NCBI RefSeq assembly: GCF_013186535.1
Contig: NZ_JABMCZ010000002.1
Span: 930,001 to 994,000, forward strand
Length of the DNA stretch: 64,000 nucleotides
Direction: 5' to 3'
Origin: Nocardia terpenica
GTDB lineage: Bacteria > Actinomycetota > Actinomycetes > Mycobacteriales > Mycobacteriaceae
Shown here: positions 25,124 to 32,703 of the stretch, piece after piece
Layout: each line of letters begins with the position of its first letter
How positions within the stretch are numbered: position 1 is the stretch's first letter
Notes under the pieces: model-generated
Database searches by the model: none
Seen by the model: only the letters and a program-made list of their open reading frames with translations
What the model was told of the DNA's origin: nothing
Position numbers and translations under genes: made by a program

Positions 25124-25211
25124 TCCATCGGTCCTGGCGGTAGCACCCGCTCCGGTGGCCGGGGGTTGCTGCGGTCTCGGGGAGCCAGGTCTCTCAACCG
25201 CTCTGGATGGG
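25124..25211 (-). ncRNA. SAM riboswitch (SAM-I/IV clan)
   Basis: Read on the minus strand, the leader of the amino-acid permease gene contains the SAM-I-type core: CCATCCAGAGCGGTTGAGAG, then CTGGCTC, GAGACCGC, AGCAACC, a short CCGG/CCGG helix, and GGTGCTACCGCCAGGACC. P1 pairs CCATC with GATGG; P2 pairs GCGGT with ACCGC. The usual P4 arm after GGTGCTA is missing, which fits the actinobacterial SAM-I/IV variant better than classic SAM-I. The P1 3' strand runs directly into the GGAGGA ribosome-binding site, so SAM binding should hide it and turn translation off. Confidence 0.82.
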
Positions 25212-25251
25212 TGTTATCGACGGTAAGGCAGGCTCGACCCGGTGTCTGCAC

Positions 25252-25266
25252 TCACGATCATCGTGA
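25252..25266. promoter_or_regulatory. 15-bp palindrome between permease and SDR genes
   Basis: TCACGAT-C-ATCGTGA is a perfect 7-bp-arm palindrome lying ~40 bp upstream of the riboswitch and ~125 bp upstream of the divergent SDR gene. It has operator-like size and symmetry. The regulator is unknown. Confidence 0.45.
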
Positions 25267-25390
25267 ATTCAATTGTTGGCAGCGGGTTTTCCCGCACGGG
25301 GAAGCGGGAACGCCGTCCCTGTGTACAACAGTGTTCGCAATACCCTAGTGTGAACAGCGCCGTTTCCCCATGCGGGCCGAGGAGAGCGAC

Positions 25391-26254
25391 ATGAAGGATC
25401 TGAGCGGCCGGACCTGCCTGATCACCGGTGCGGCCAGCGGCATCGGCCGGGCCACCGCCCGGGCCGCGGCGCGCGCCGGTGCGCGGCTGGTGCTCACCGA
25501 TATCGCGGCCGACGGGCTGGCCGAGACCGTGACGCTGATTCGCGACGCGGGCGGCGAGGTGCTCGACGCCCCCGCGCTCGACATCACCGACTACGACGCG
25601 GTCACCGCGTGGGCGGGCCGGATCCACGCCGAACACGGCAGCGTCGACGTGGTCATGAATATCGCGGGCATCTCCGCCTGGGGCACGGTGGAGAATCTCG
25701 AGCATCGGCACTGGCGGTCGATGATCGAGGTCAATCTGATGGGCCCGATCCACATCATCGAGAACTTCGTGCCGCCCATGGTGCGCGCCGGGCGCGGCGG
25801 CCACCTGGTCAACGTCTCCTCGGCGGCCGGGCTGCTGGCGCTGCCGTGGCATGCCGCCTACAGCGCCAGCAAGTTCGGCCTGCGCGGGGTCTCGGAGGTG
25901 CTGCGCTTCGACCTGGAGCGGCACGGCATCGGGGTGAGCCTGGTGGTGCCGGGCGCGGTGCGCACGCCGCTGATGCGGACCGTGGAGATCGTCGGCATCG
26001 ATCGCGACGACCCCCGCGCGCAGCGGCTGGCGCGGCGGTTCGAGGGCCACGCGGTGCCGCCGGAGCGGGTCGCCGAGCGCATCCTGGACGGCATCGCGCA
26101 CAACCGATTTCTGGTGTACACCTCCGCCGACATCCGGCTGGCCTACTGGCTGTCCCGCAAGTTCGCCTGGCCGTACGAGACCGCCATGCGGCTGGCGAAC
26201 CGGGAATTCGGCAGGCTGCTCACCGGTCCGCGGCGGAGTTCGGTGCCGCGCTGA
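25391..26254 (+). CDS. SDR-family oxidoreductase
   Basis: A 287-residue classical short-chain dehydrogenase. NAD(P) binding is shown by TGAASGIGRATARAAARAG, the NAG-equivalent is MNIAGIS, and the catalytic Ser-Tyr-Lys set is VSSAAG...YSASK (Tyr and Lys spaced by three). The C-terminal part (KFAWPYETAMRLANREFGRLL) is like that of actinobacterial SDRs acting on lipophilic substrates. The ATG at 25391 has GGAGAG upstream; an ATG seven codons earlier is less well placed. It is the first gene of a short plus-strand pair. Confidence 0.9.
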   Translation: MKDLSGRTCLITGAASGIGRATARAAARAGARLVLTDIAADGLAETVTLIRDAGGEVLDAPALDITDYDAVTAWAGRIHAEHGSVDVVMNIAGISAWGTVENLEHRHWRSMIEVNLMGPIHIIENFVPPMVRAGRGGHLVNVSSAAGLLALPWHAAYSASKFGLRGVSEVLRFDLERHGIGVSLVVPGAVRTPLMRTVEIVGIDRDDPRAQRLARRFEGHAVPPERVAERILDGIAHNRFLVYTSADIRLAYWLSRKFAWPYETAMRLANREFGRLLTGPRRSSVPR

Positions 26255-26380
26255 GGTTTTCGCCCGCGCGGCGCGCCCGTGCGGCATGGCGGTGGATTTT
26301 TCGCGGAATTCGTGGCTCAATCCGAGGGGGCCTCTCCTCGGAGGTCCCGTGCCGCCGCGCCGATCTGGGGGCCGCCGCTG

Positions 26381-27022
26381 ATGAGCAGGGAACTGTACCG
26401 CTGGGTGCCGACGGGCGAGTCGGACATGGTCGAGTTGCGGGATCTGAGGTCGGGACGGGCCGTGCAGATCGTGCGGCCCGACGACGCCGACCTCCCCGGT
26501 GACCTGCTGCTGGAGATCGAGTCGCTGGTGTTCCGCTGGTCGAACCGCACCACCCACGCCGAGGCCGAGGCCGATCTGGCGGTGCGCTGGGAGGCAGTCG
26601 ACAGCCTGCGCGCGATGAGCTGGTTGTGCGCGCTGTGGGCGGTGGTGTGCGAGACCCGGTTGGGGAAATCGGCCGACGACATCATTCGCGATCTGGACTA
26701 TCGCGGCGGCTGGCGCACGCTGCGAACCGCGGAGGACGCGCAGCTGTGGGAGGGCCTGACCCAGCGCGTGCGGCTGGGCGCGCTGGCCGCGCTGACCGAG
26801 GACCCGCGCGCGGCGCAGGCGTACTACGAGGCGTGCGTCGAATCCACGGACGTGGGTTCCGCACTGCTCCGGCACACCCTCATCCACCTCGACGCGCTCG
26901 GCCAGGACATGCGGCGCCACGATATCGACCCGCGCGGGCTGGCGACGGCCGTCGTCACGCACACCATGCCGAACGCGGGACGCCGCCGCCGATTATGCTT
27001 CCGGCCCTCACACGTGGCGTGA
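26381..27022 (+). CDS. Hypothetical protein, mostly helical
   Basis: A 213-residue soluble protein without a recognised domain. The N-terminus (ELYRWVPTGESDMVELRDLRSG) looks beta-rich; the rest is helical and rich in Ala, Leu and Arg (ALAALTEDPRAAQAYYEACVES). A single strongly hydrophobic stretch (SLRAMSWLCALWAVVCETRL) contains two Cys residues. The 17 bases just upstream of the gene are identical to those upstream of the MMPL gene (positions 611-627). Function unknown. Confidence 0.6.
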   Translation: MSRELYRWVPTGESDMVELRDLRSGRAVQIVRPDDADLPGDLLLEIESLVFRWSNRTTHAEAEADLAVRWEAVDSLRAMSWLCALWAVVCETRLGKSADDIIRDLDYRGGWRTLRTAEDAQLWEGLTQRVRLGALAALTEDPRAAQAYYEACVESTDVGSALLRHTLIHLDALGQDMRRHDIDPRGLATAVVTHTMPNAGRRRRLCFRPSHVA

Positions 27023-27031
27023 CGGCGCTCG

Positions 27032-27187
27032 TCACAGCTGCGCGGTGCCCAGCACGGCGGGCAGCCAGCTCGGATTCACCCACGACCAGGGCCCCGGCTC
27101 GACCTCGTCCCCGGGGACGACGCTGTGCCTCTCGACCCAGGTGCGTGCCCAGCCCGTGAGCCGGGACAGGGGGTTATCGACCGGCAT
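27032..27187 (-). CDS. Small 51-residue protein at end of sulfur operon
   Basis: An ATG frame of 51 codons preceded by GGAGG six bases upstream. It overlaps the 3' end of the flavin reductase gene by 14 bp, as expected for coupled genes. The protein (MPVDNPLSRLTGWARTWVER... ending WLPAVLGTAQL) is rich in Trp and Pro, acidic in the middle, and has no membrane segment or Cys. It is too short for most gene finders. The strong ribosome-binding site and overlap argue for a real gene. I do not recognise the family. Confidence 0.65.
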   Translation of the reverse strand: MPVDNPLSRLTGWARTWVERHSVVPGDEVEPGPWSWVNPSWLPAVLGTAQL

Positions 27188-27692
27188 GCAGCACCTCCTC
27201 GACATGCAATCGGCGGAATCGGCTGTCGTGGAACACCAGTGGGTCGATATCGGCCCGGGTGGCCAGCCGATGGATGCGTAGCAGCACCACGTGGTGATCC
27301 CCGGCGGGAACCTGGGTCTGCACCGTGCCCTCGATCCACGCGGACGCCCCGTCGACGAAGACCGCGTGCCCCGCGCCGCGATGCAGGCGCAGGCCGCTGA
27401 ACCGATCGCCGTTGCGTGAGCTCAGCGAGCGGGCCGCGGCCTGCTGGTCGATGCCGAGCAGGCTCAGTCCCAGATGGCTGGCGCGCGCCAGGCGCGGCCA
27501 GGTCGAGGAACTGTTCTGCACGCAGAACGACACCAGCGGCGGATCCAGCGAGACGGGCACGAAGGTGCTCACCGCCAAACCGTGTGGCGTGCCGCCGATG
27601 TCGGCGCACACCGCGACCACTCCGCTGGGGAAGCAGGCGAAGGCGCGCCGCAGCCCGTCCCCGTCGGCGGGAATCTCGGTGAGCTCAGCCAT
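27174..27692 (-). CDS. Flavin reductase family protein (two-component monooxygenase partner)
   Basis: A 172-residue flavin reductase of the FMN-binding split-barrel (Fre/HpaC-type) group. Diagnostic segments are FACFPSGVVAVCADIGGTPHGLAVSTFVPVSLDPPLVSFCVQ (in pieces) and WIEGTVQTQVPAGDHHVVLLRIHRL. These enzymes use NAD(P)H to make free reduced flavin, which is consumed by SfnG, SsuD and NtaA-type monooxygenases; that makes this gene a shared helper for the surrounding enzymes. Its start overlaps the end of the FMN reductase gene by 8 bp. Confidence 0.9.
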   Translation of the reverse strand: MAELTEIPADGDGLRRAFACFPSGVVAVCADIGGTPHGLAVSTFVPVSLDPPLVSFCVQNSSSTWPRLARASHLGLSLLGIDQQAAARSLSSRNGDRFSGLRLHRGAGHAVFVDGASAWIEGTVQTQVPAGDHHVVLLRIHRLATRADIDPLVFHDSRFRRLHVEEVLHAGR

Positions 27693-28194
27693 GATTCACC
27701 ACCCCCGGGGATAGCGCCCGCACCACCGGACCCCAGCGATCGGCGTAGCGATCGATGACGCCGTCCTCGGCGAAGGTCCGATCCGACAGGTACAGCCCGG
27801 GAGCGGGAGTGGTGGCGCCCAGTTCCACCAGAACCGGCTTCAGCAGCAGGTCCGGGGCCAGCGCGTGGGCGGGGCCCGCGCCGAGCATCACCGGCACCGC
27901 GACCACGCCCGCCAGCCCGGTGCCGCCCTCGAACTGCTCCAGAAACAGCTTCAGCAGTCCCGTATAGGTGGCCTTGAAGGTCGGGCTGGCGAACACCACC
28001 AGCTCCGAATCGGCCACGGCCCGCACCGCTTTCGCTACGTCCGGGTCGCCCCAGGCGAGCAGCGCGGCACCGAGGTCGACCAGATCGATCGCCGTCGGCT
28101 CGACCTCCGGTCGCAGCCCGCGCGCGACCAGCGTGGCCGCCGCGAGCGTGCGCGAGGCGGGCTTGGGATTGCCCACCACCACCGTCACCGTCAT
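27685..28194 (-). CDS. NADPH-dependent FMN reductase
   Basis: A 169-residue flavodoxin-fold FMN reductase resembling SsuE/MsuE and the CE1759-type proteins. It has the N-terminal VVVGNPKPASRTLAAATLVA loop (phosphate-binding GNPKPxS), FASPTFKATYTGLLKLFLEQ and VPVMLGAGPAHALAPDLLLKPVL, as in SsuE. It supplies FMNH2 to the sulfonate or sulfone monooxygenases. The ATG at 28194 has AGGGGA seven bases upstream. Having both this flavodoxin-type and a split-barrel-type reductase in one operon suggests that two monooxygenase classes are fed. Confidence 0.9.
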   Translation of the reverse strand: MTVTVVVGNPKPASRTLAAATLVARGLRPEVEPTAIDLVDLGAALLAWGDPDVAKAVRAVADSELVVFASPTFKATYTGLLKLFLEQFEGGTGLAGVVAVPVMLGAGPAHALAPDLLLKPVLVELGATTPAPGLYLSDRTFAEDGVIDRYADRWGPVVRALSPGVVNHG

Positions 28195-28220
28195 CGTCGT
28201 ATCCCCTACTCTCTCGACAA

Positions 28221-29648
28221 TCAGATGACCCCGTGCAACGGCGGCGCGGCACCGTGCAGAATCGCGCGGCCCAGATGCTGGTATTTCCATCGCACCGGGT
28301 CGTGCAGGGTGTGCGTGCGCGCATTGCGCCAGAAGTGATCGAGATTCAGATCCGCTGCGGCACTACGTGTTCCACTCACCTCGAACAGCGCGCCGGAGAC
28401 CTCGGTGGCGGCCCGATCGGCGACAATCTTGGCCGTGGCGACCGCCAGCGACGCCCGAGCCACCGGATCGTCCGCACCTTCGCCCCCGGCGGAGACGTGC
28501 TCCTCCCCGAGTTGCCCACGTATTGCGCCACCGGGCCGCGCACCGGTTCCATTGCGGAATTGCCAGTCGGGCCTACTGCTGGACCCGCCGCCGGTCGTCC
28601 CGAAAGCGAGACCCGCAGCCGTCGACGCGGTCCCGGCAGTCGCCGCATCGTTCGACGCGGTTCCGGCGGTCGCCGCATCCTTCGAAGGCCCAGCAGTCGC
28701 CGCATCCACGGCGAGACCCGCGGCAGCCAGCGTGGCCTCGGCCGTCGTCACCAGCACCGAGAGTTCACCGAATCGCTGGACTACCAGTGGGTCGTCCGCG
28801 GCGCGTTCGACTCCGGCCTCGAACCACGGACGGCTGCGGGTGCGGACGAAATCGGCTGCGGCGCCGAGGGCTCCGCGGGCGATGCCGGTGTCGATGGCGG
28901 CGTGCAGGAGTTGGGCGTAGGAGCCGTAGGCGGTGGGGGCGCGGACCGCGCTCGAGCGTTCGACGAGTTGGCCGGAATCGACGAGGACGCCGTCGAAGTG
29001 GACGGTTCCGCTGCCGGTCGTGCGCTGGCCCAACCCGTTCCAGTCGTCGACTATCCGCACCCCGGGCGATTCCGCGGGCAGGTACGCGACGTATTCGCCC
29101 GGCGCGAGCCCGCTGTAACCGTCCGGATCGTCGAGCCGAACCAGCACGGCGAGCAGATCCGCGAACAGCGAACCCGTGCAATAGAACTTGTCCCCGTCGA
29201 TGCGGAATCGGCCGCCGTCGACGGGCCGCAGCGTGGTCCGCACCTCGGCGACCGTCGCGCTGGTGCGCTCGGACTGCGCATTGGCGATGCGCGCACCGTC
29301 GAGCACCTGCGCGAACCAGCGCCGCCGCTGCGCCTCGGATCCGGCCAGCCGCAACAGATTCAGATACACGAAGTGGCTGTGCGGAATCTGCGCGATATTC
29401 GGGTCGGCGACCGCGAGAATCCTTACCACCTCGGCCAATTCGCTGGCGGGCAGATCCGCGCCGCCGTAGAACGCGGGCACTGTGACGCCCAGCAGGCCGC
29501 TGGCCGCCAACTGCTCTATCTCCCGATGTGGCAACTGCCGCAACCGATCTCGTTCCGCCGCGCCCACCGCGAACTCGGCCGCCAGCTCGGCGGCGACCCG
29601 GCGCGCCCGCTCGGCGGAGGTAATGCGTTCCGCCGTGACCGCGGTCAT
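28221..29648 (-). CDS. sfnB: SfnB-type sulfur-acquisition oxidoreductase with large insertion
   Basis: A 475-residue acyl-CoA-dehydrogenase-fold flavoprotein of the SfnB/DszC-like group, associated with dimethyl sulfone and other organosulfur use. The N-terminal helical domain, the middle beta domain (IDGDKFYCTGSLFADLLAV, DDWNGLGQRTTGSGTVHFDG) and the C-terminal bundle ending FWRNARTHTLHDPVRWKYQHLG are all present. Residues ~316-394 are a low-complexity insertion (DAATAGTAS repeats, then Gly/Ser/Arg-rich sequence) between two helices of the C-terminal bundle; the paralogue at 34114-35334 has only ~15 residues there. The start codon overlaps the SfnG stop by one base. Confidence 0.88.
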   Translation of the reverse strand: MTAVTAERITSAERARRVAAELAAEFAVGAAERDRLRQLPHREIEQLAASGLLGVTVPAFYGGADLPASELAEVVRILAVADPNIAQIPHSHFVYLNLLRLAGSEAQRRRWFAQVLDGARIANAQSERTSATVAEVRTTLRPVDGGRFRIDGDKFYCTGSLFADLLAVLVRLDDPDGYSGLAPGEYVAYLPAESPGVRIVDDWNGLGQRTTGSGTVHFDGVLVDSGQLVERSSAVRAPTAYGSYAQLLHAAIDTGIARGALGAAADFVRTRSRPWFEAGVERAADDPLVVQRFGELSVLVTTAEATLAAAGLAVDAATAGPSKDAATAGTASNDAATAGTASTAAGLAFGTTGGGSSSRPDWQFRNGTGARPGGAIRGQLGEEHVSAGGEGADDPVARASLAVATAKIVADRAATEVSGALFEVSGTRSAAADLNLDHFWRNARTHTLHDPVRWKYQHLGRAILHGAAPPLHGVI

Positions 29649-30766
29649 CAGCCAGCCACCGCGGCGACCGGGCGGCGCTGCGCCTCCAGCTCCCGGACCA
29701 GCGGCAGCACCTTCTGCCCGAAGTACTCGATCTCCTCCTGAAAGTGCAGGAAACCGGCCAGGATCAGATCCACGCCGAGATCGCGGTAGGCCACGATGCG
29801 CTCGGCGATCTGCTCCGGGGTGCCGATCAGCTGGGTCCGGAAGCCGTCGTTGTACTGCACCAGATCCTCGAAGGTGGAGTCGGCCCACATCCCCTTGCGA
29901 TCGCCGGTGGACGCGCCCGCCTGCTGCACGGCGTCCCGGAAGCCTTCCACCGCAGGGCGATTCGCCTTCTCGACGATCTCGCGCAGGGTGTCGCGCGCCT
30001 CCTTCTCGGTGTCGCGGGCGATGATGAATCCGTTGAGCCCGAACTTCACCTCGCGGCCGTGCTCGCGGGCCACCGCGCGCACATCGTTCAGCTGCTCGGT
30101 GACGCCGTCGAAATCCTTGCCGTTGGAGAAGTACCAGTCGGCATAGCGGCCGCCGTTGCGGCGGGCGGCGGTGGAGTTACCGCCCTGGAACAGTTCGGGA
30201 TTCGGCCGTTCCGCGGTGTTGAGCGGCTTGGGCTTCAGCGTGAAATCCCGGATTCGGTAGAAGTCTCCGGCGAAGTTCACCTCGTCCTCGGTCCAGATCT
30301 TCCGGATCACGTCGAGGAATTCCGCGCTGCGCCGGTAGCGTTCGTCGTGTTCGAGCCACGGCTCGCCGAGCGCCTTGAATTCCGCGGCGAACCACCCGGA
30401 TACGACATTGATCGCGAATCGGCCGCCCGAGAGGTGGTCGGCGGTGGCGCCGAACTTGGCCAGCACCGCCGGATGCCACAGGCCCGGATGCACGGCCGCG
30501 ATCACCTTCAGCCGCTCGGTGGCGCCGAGCAGGGCCAGGCTGAACGAGGTGGATTCGTGCTGATACTCCGCGCCGTAGGAGGCGGTATAGCGCACCTGCG
30601 ACAGTGCGTAGTCGAAGCCGTTGTTCTCCGCCGTGCGGGCCAACCGCTTGTTGTACTCGAAATCCCAGCCGGTGCGCTGTTCGATATCACTGGTGACCAG
30701 CCCGCCGCTGACATTGGGCACCCAGTAGACGAAACGGGTCTGCTCGGCGACTCTTTCCGTGCTCAT
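29648..30766 (-). CDS. sfnG: Dimethyl sulfone monooxygenase SfnG
   Basis: A 372-residue FMNH2-dependent monooxygenase. The N-terminus (FVYWVPNVSGGLVTSDIEQR, then TGWDFEYNKRLARTAE) and ASYGAEYQHESTSFSLALLGAT are close to known SfnG proteins, which convert dimethyl sulfone to methanesulfinate. TADHLSGGRFAINVVSGW and the NPELFQGGNSTAARRNGGRYADWYFSNG block are also family-typical. The ATG at 30766 has GGGAG eight bases upstream; an ATG two codons earlier is too close. The reduced flavin would come from the two reductases in the same operon. The next step, methanesulfonate use, could be served by SsuABCD downstream. Confidence 0.92.
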   Translation of the reverse strand: MSTERVAEQTRFVYWVPNVSGGLVTSDIEQRTGWDFEYNKRLARTAENNGFDYALSQVRYTASYGAEYQHESTSFSLALLGATERLKVIAAVHPGLWHPAVLAKFGATADHLSGGRFAINVVSGWFAAEFKALGEPWLEHDERYRRSAEFLDVIRKIWTEDEVNFAGDFYRIRDFTLKPKPLNTAERPNPELFQGGNSTAARRNGGRYADWYFSNGKDFDGVTEQLNDVRAVAREHGREVKFGLNGFIIARDTEKEARDTLREIVEKANRPAVEGFRDAVQQAGASTGDRKGMWADSTFEDLVQYNDGFRTQLIGTPEQIAERIVAYRDLGVDLILAGFLHFQEEIEYFGQKVLPLVRELEAQRRPVAAVAG

Positions 30767-30917
30767 GGTCATTGCTCCCGGTGGTATCCGACTCGTCGTT
30801 GCTCCCCGCCCTATCCGGTTCGAACGCCGGGCGCGGCAACCAGGCACCCGGCGCACCATTCACTTCAGCACCGCGGTCGAGTCGACACGAGGTTTTGAAT
30901 CGCCGCGATCGCATCGG

Positions 30918-32291
30918 CTACGCCCGCGCGACCGCCGCGCCATACTGCGACCGTTCGAAGCGGCCCGCGGGCTGGAACCGGCCCAGCAGCTCGGCGGCGT
31001 CCACGCCGGTGACCCGGGTGATGAAAGCCGCTGCCGCTGCGGCCGATTCGATCTCCAGGAACGGCTGCGGCCGGTGCAGCAGGCCGACCAGCGCCGAGGC
31101 GAAGCGGGGATCGACGGCGGCCGCGGCGAAGAACTGCTCGGCGATGGCGCCCAGCTCGGGATCGCTGAGGAACAGCCGGGTGACCTTGGACGCCGCATCG
31201 GACCGGGCCGCGAGGAATTCCGTGTACTGCCGCTGGATCCACGCGGCGTCGAACGGACCCTCGTGCGCGGCGGCGGCCGCGACGATCCGCTGCGCCTGGA
31301 TCAGCCCGCTCTGCGCGCCCTGCCCGGCGATCGGGTCGTAGGCCACGGCGGTGTCGCCCAGCGCGGCCACCGGGTGCCCGCTCGCCGTCGTGCCGACACC
31401 GGCCCGCACCACCGGTCGCACCGCGCCCTTCAGCCACGACCTCGGATCCTCCGGAATGGTCTGGGTGGCAAGCACTTCCGGCAGATCCCAGTCGATGTAG
31501 TCGCGGTACAGGTCCTGCACGATCCGGTGCGCGGATTCGGCGGAATCGGCCGCGGCGAAACGCTTCTCCCAGTCGCTGCCCGGTCGCGCCCAGCCCAGGA
31601 ACGCCCACGTCGGCCCGGCGTCCTTGTGCAGGTACGGCCCCCACCAGCCCTCGCCCTGCTCGGCGAGGATGGAGAAGCCGCTGTGCGCGCCCCCGGCGGG
31701 GCTGCGGTGCGCGAAGACATCGGGGGTGTGGCCGAGCCCGGCGACCGTAACGGTGAGCACGCTGCGCTGCGGGGCGTCGTAGACGGTGCGCTCGGCGTCG
31801 ATCGGGAACAGGTCCGACAGGCCGCCGCGGCCGGTGGCGACCAGGGTCAGATCGTGCGATCCGGCGATGCCGTCCAGCTTTTCGGGCGTGACCGCGGCCA
31901 CGACGAAGCGGCCGCCGCGCTCGTGGAACGCGGTCAGCCGCTCGTCGGCCTTGAGCCGGGTGTCGACGGCGAGTCCGGTGTATCCGTCGAAATCGCCGTC
32001 GAAGGCGATCAATTCGGCATTCTCCGGCCCGGCGATGCGCACGCTGAGCCCGCTGTGGGTGGGCGCGCGATCGAGATAGGTGTCCAGGCCCAGCGCGGTC
32101 TCGGCCGCCTGCGCCTCACCGAAGATCAGCGCCGTGCCCGTGGCCGGTACCTCGTCGCGCAGACTCCGCTGATCCCGCTCGCTGTAGAGGGTGACCTCGA
32201 AGCCCGCATCCAGCAGCCCGAGGGCGGCGGTCACACCGGTCTGCCCGGCCCCGATCACGGCGGCGGTCCGAGTTGAATTCTGTGTTGTCAT
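30918..32291 (-). CDS. Styrene-monooxygenase-like FAD oxidoreductase
   Basis: A 457-residue single-component-looking flavoprotein of the styrene/indole monooxygenase (StyA) family. The dinucleotide fold is VIGAGQTGVTAALGLLDAGF, a central GGAHSGFSILAEQGEGWWGP block is typical, and the GD-like motif is VAALGDTAVAYDPIAGQGAQ. StyA enzymes epoxidise or S-oxidise using FADH2 from a partner reductase, so the downstream reductases could serve it. The ATG at 32291 is chosen; further upstream the frame runs into repeat DNA. It is first in a minus-strand run leading to SfnG, SfnB and the reductases, with a 151-bp gap before SfnG. Confidence 0.83.
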   Translation of the reverse strand: MTTQNSTRTAAVIGAGQTGVTAALGLLDAGFEVTLYSERDQRSLRDEVPATGTALIFGEAQAAETALGLDTYLDRAPTHSGLSVRIAGPENAELIAFDGDFDGYTGLAVDTRLKADERLTAFHERGGRFVVAAVTPEKLDGIAGSHDLTLVATGRGGLSDLFPIDAERTVYDAPQRSVLTVTVAGLGHTPDVFAHRSPAGGAHSGFSILAEQGEGWWGPYLHKDAGPTWAFLGWARPGSDWEKRFAAADSAESAHRIVQDLYRDYIDWDLPEVLATQTIPEDPRSWLKGAVRPVVRAGVGTTASGHPVAALGDTAVAYDPIAGQGAQSGLIQAQRIVAAAAAHEGPFDAAWIQRQYTEFLAARSDAASKVTRLFLSDPELGAIAEQFFAAAAVDPRFASALVGLLHRPQPFLEIESAAAAAAFITRVTGVDAAELLGRFQPAGRFERSQYGAAVARA

Positions 32292-32358
32292 AAGGGAATA
32301 CTGCTGCTCGGGGCGTGCCAGGCCGAGTGTTTTCATCACCGAGAATCGATAGCCTCCT

Positions 32359-32661
32359 ATTCCCGGCACGGATCAGCCTCTGGCCCCGGCGCGATCACTC
32401 TCCTGTTCCCGGCACGATCACCCTCCTGTTCCCGGCACGATCACCCTCCTGTTCCCGGCACGATCACCCTCCTGTTCCCGGCACGATTACTCTCCCGTTC
32501 CCGGCGCGATTACTCTCCCGTTCCCGGCGCGATTACTCTCCCGTTCCCGGCGCGATTACTCTCCTGTTCCCGGCGCGATTACTCTCCCGTTCCCGGCGCG
32601 ATTACTCTTCCGTTCCCGGCACGATCACTCTCCTGTTCCCGGCATGCTTTTGGCCGGGAAC
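32359..32661. repeat. 23-bp tandem array ending in palindrome D1
   Basis: Ten regular 23-bp units start every 23 bases from 32405 to 32612, each beginning GTTCCCGGC followed by a variant of RCGATYACTCTCC; two degenerate units precede them. The array ends in palindrome D1: GTTCCCGGC (32635-32643), loop ATGCTTTTG, GCCGGGAAC (32653-32661). Each unit therefore starts with the exact left arm of the palindrome. The period is not a multiple of three and the site is intergenic. The left edge lies ~70 bp upstream of the StyA-like start. Confidence 0.9.
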
Positions 32662-32676
32662 CACCGCACCGAGCGA

Positions 32677-32703
32677 GATTCCGGCCAAAAGCACGCCGGA
32701 ATC
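32677..32703. repeat. Dispersed 27-bp palindrome, copy D2
   Basis: Arms GATTCCGGC and GCCGGAATC with loop CAAAAGCAC, in opposite orientation to D1 and 15 bp from it. The right arm touches the stop codon of the monooxygenase gene, where it could also act as a 3' hairpin. Confidence 0.85.

Noticed and set aside
25111..25251. Longer N-terminus for the amino-acid permease
   Set aside because: The region folds as a SAM riboswitch, and the ribosome-binding site at its end fixes the start at 25110.
30767..30917. Riboswitch or leader peptide before SfnG
   Set aside because: I looked for SAM-type core elements and short Cys-rich frames and found none that are convincing.
21140..32661. CRISPR array for the 23-bp and 33-bp repeats
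   Set aside because: Units are contiguous tandem repeats with no unique spacers, and there are no cas genes in the window.
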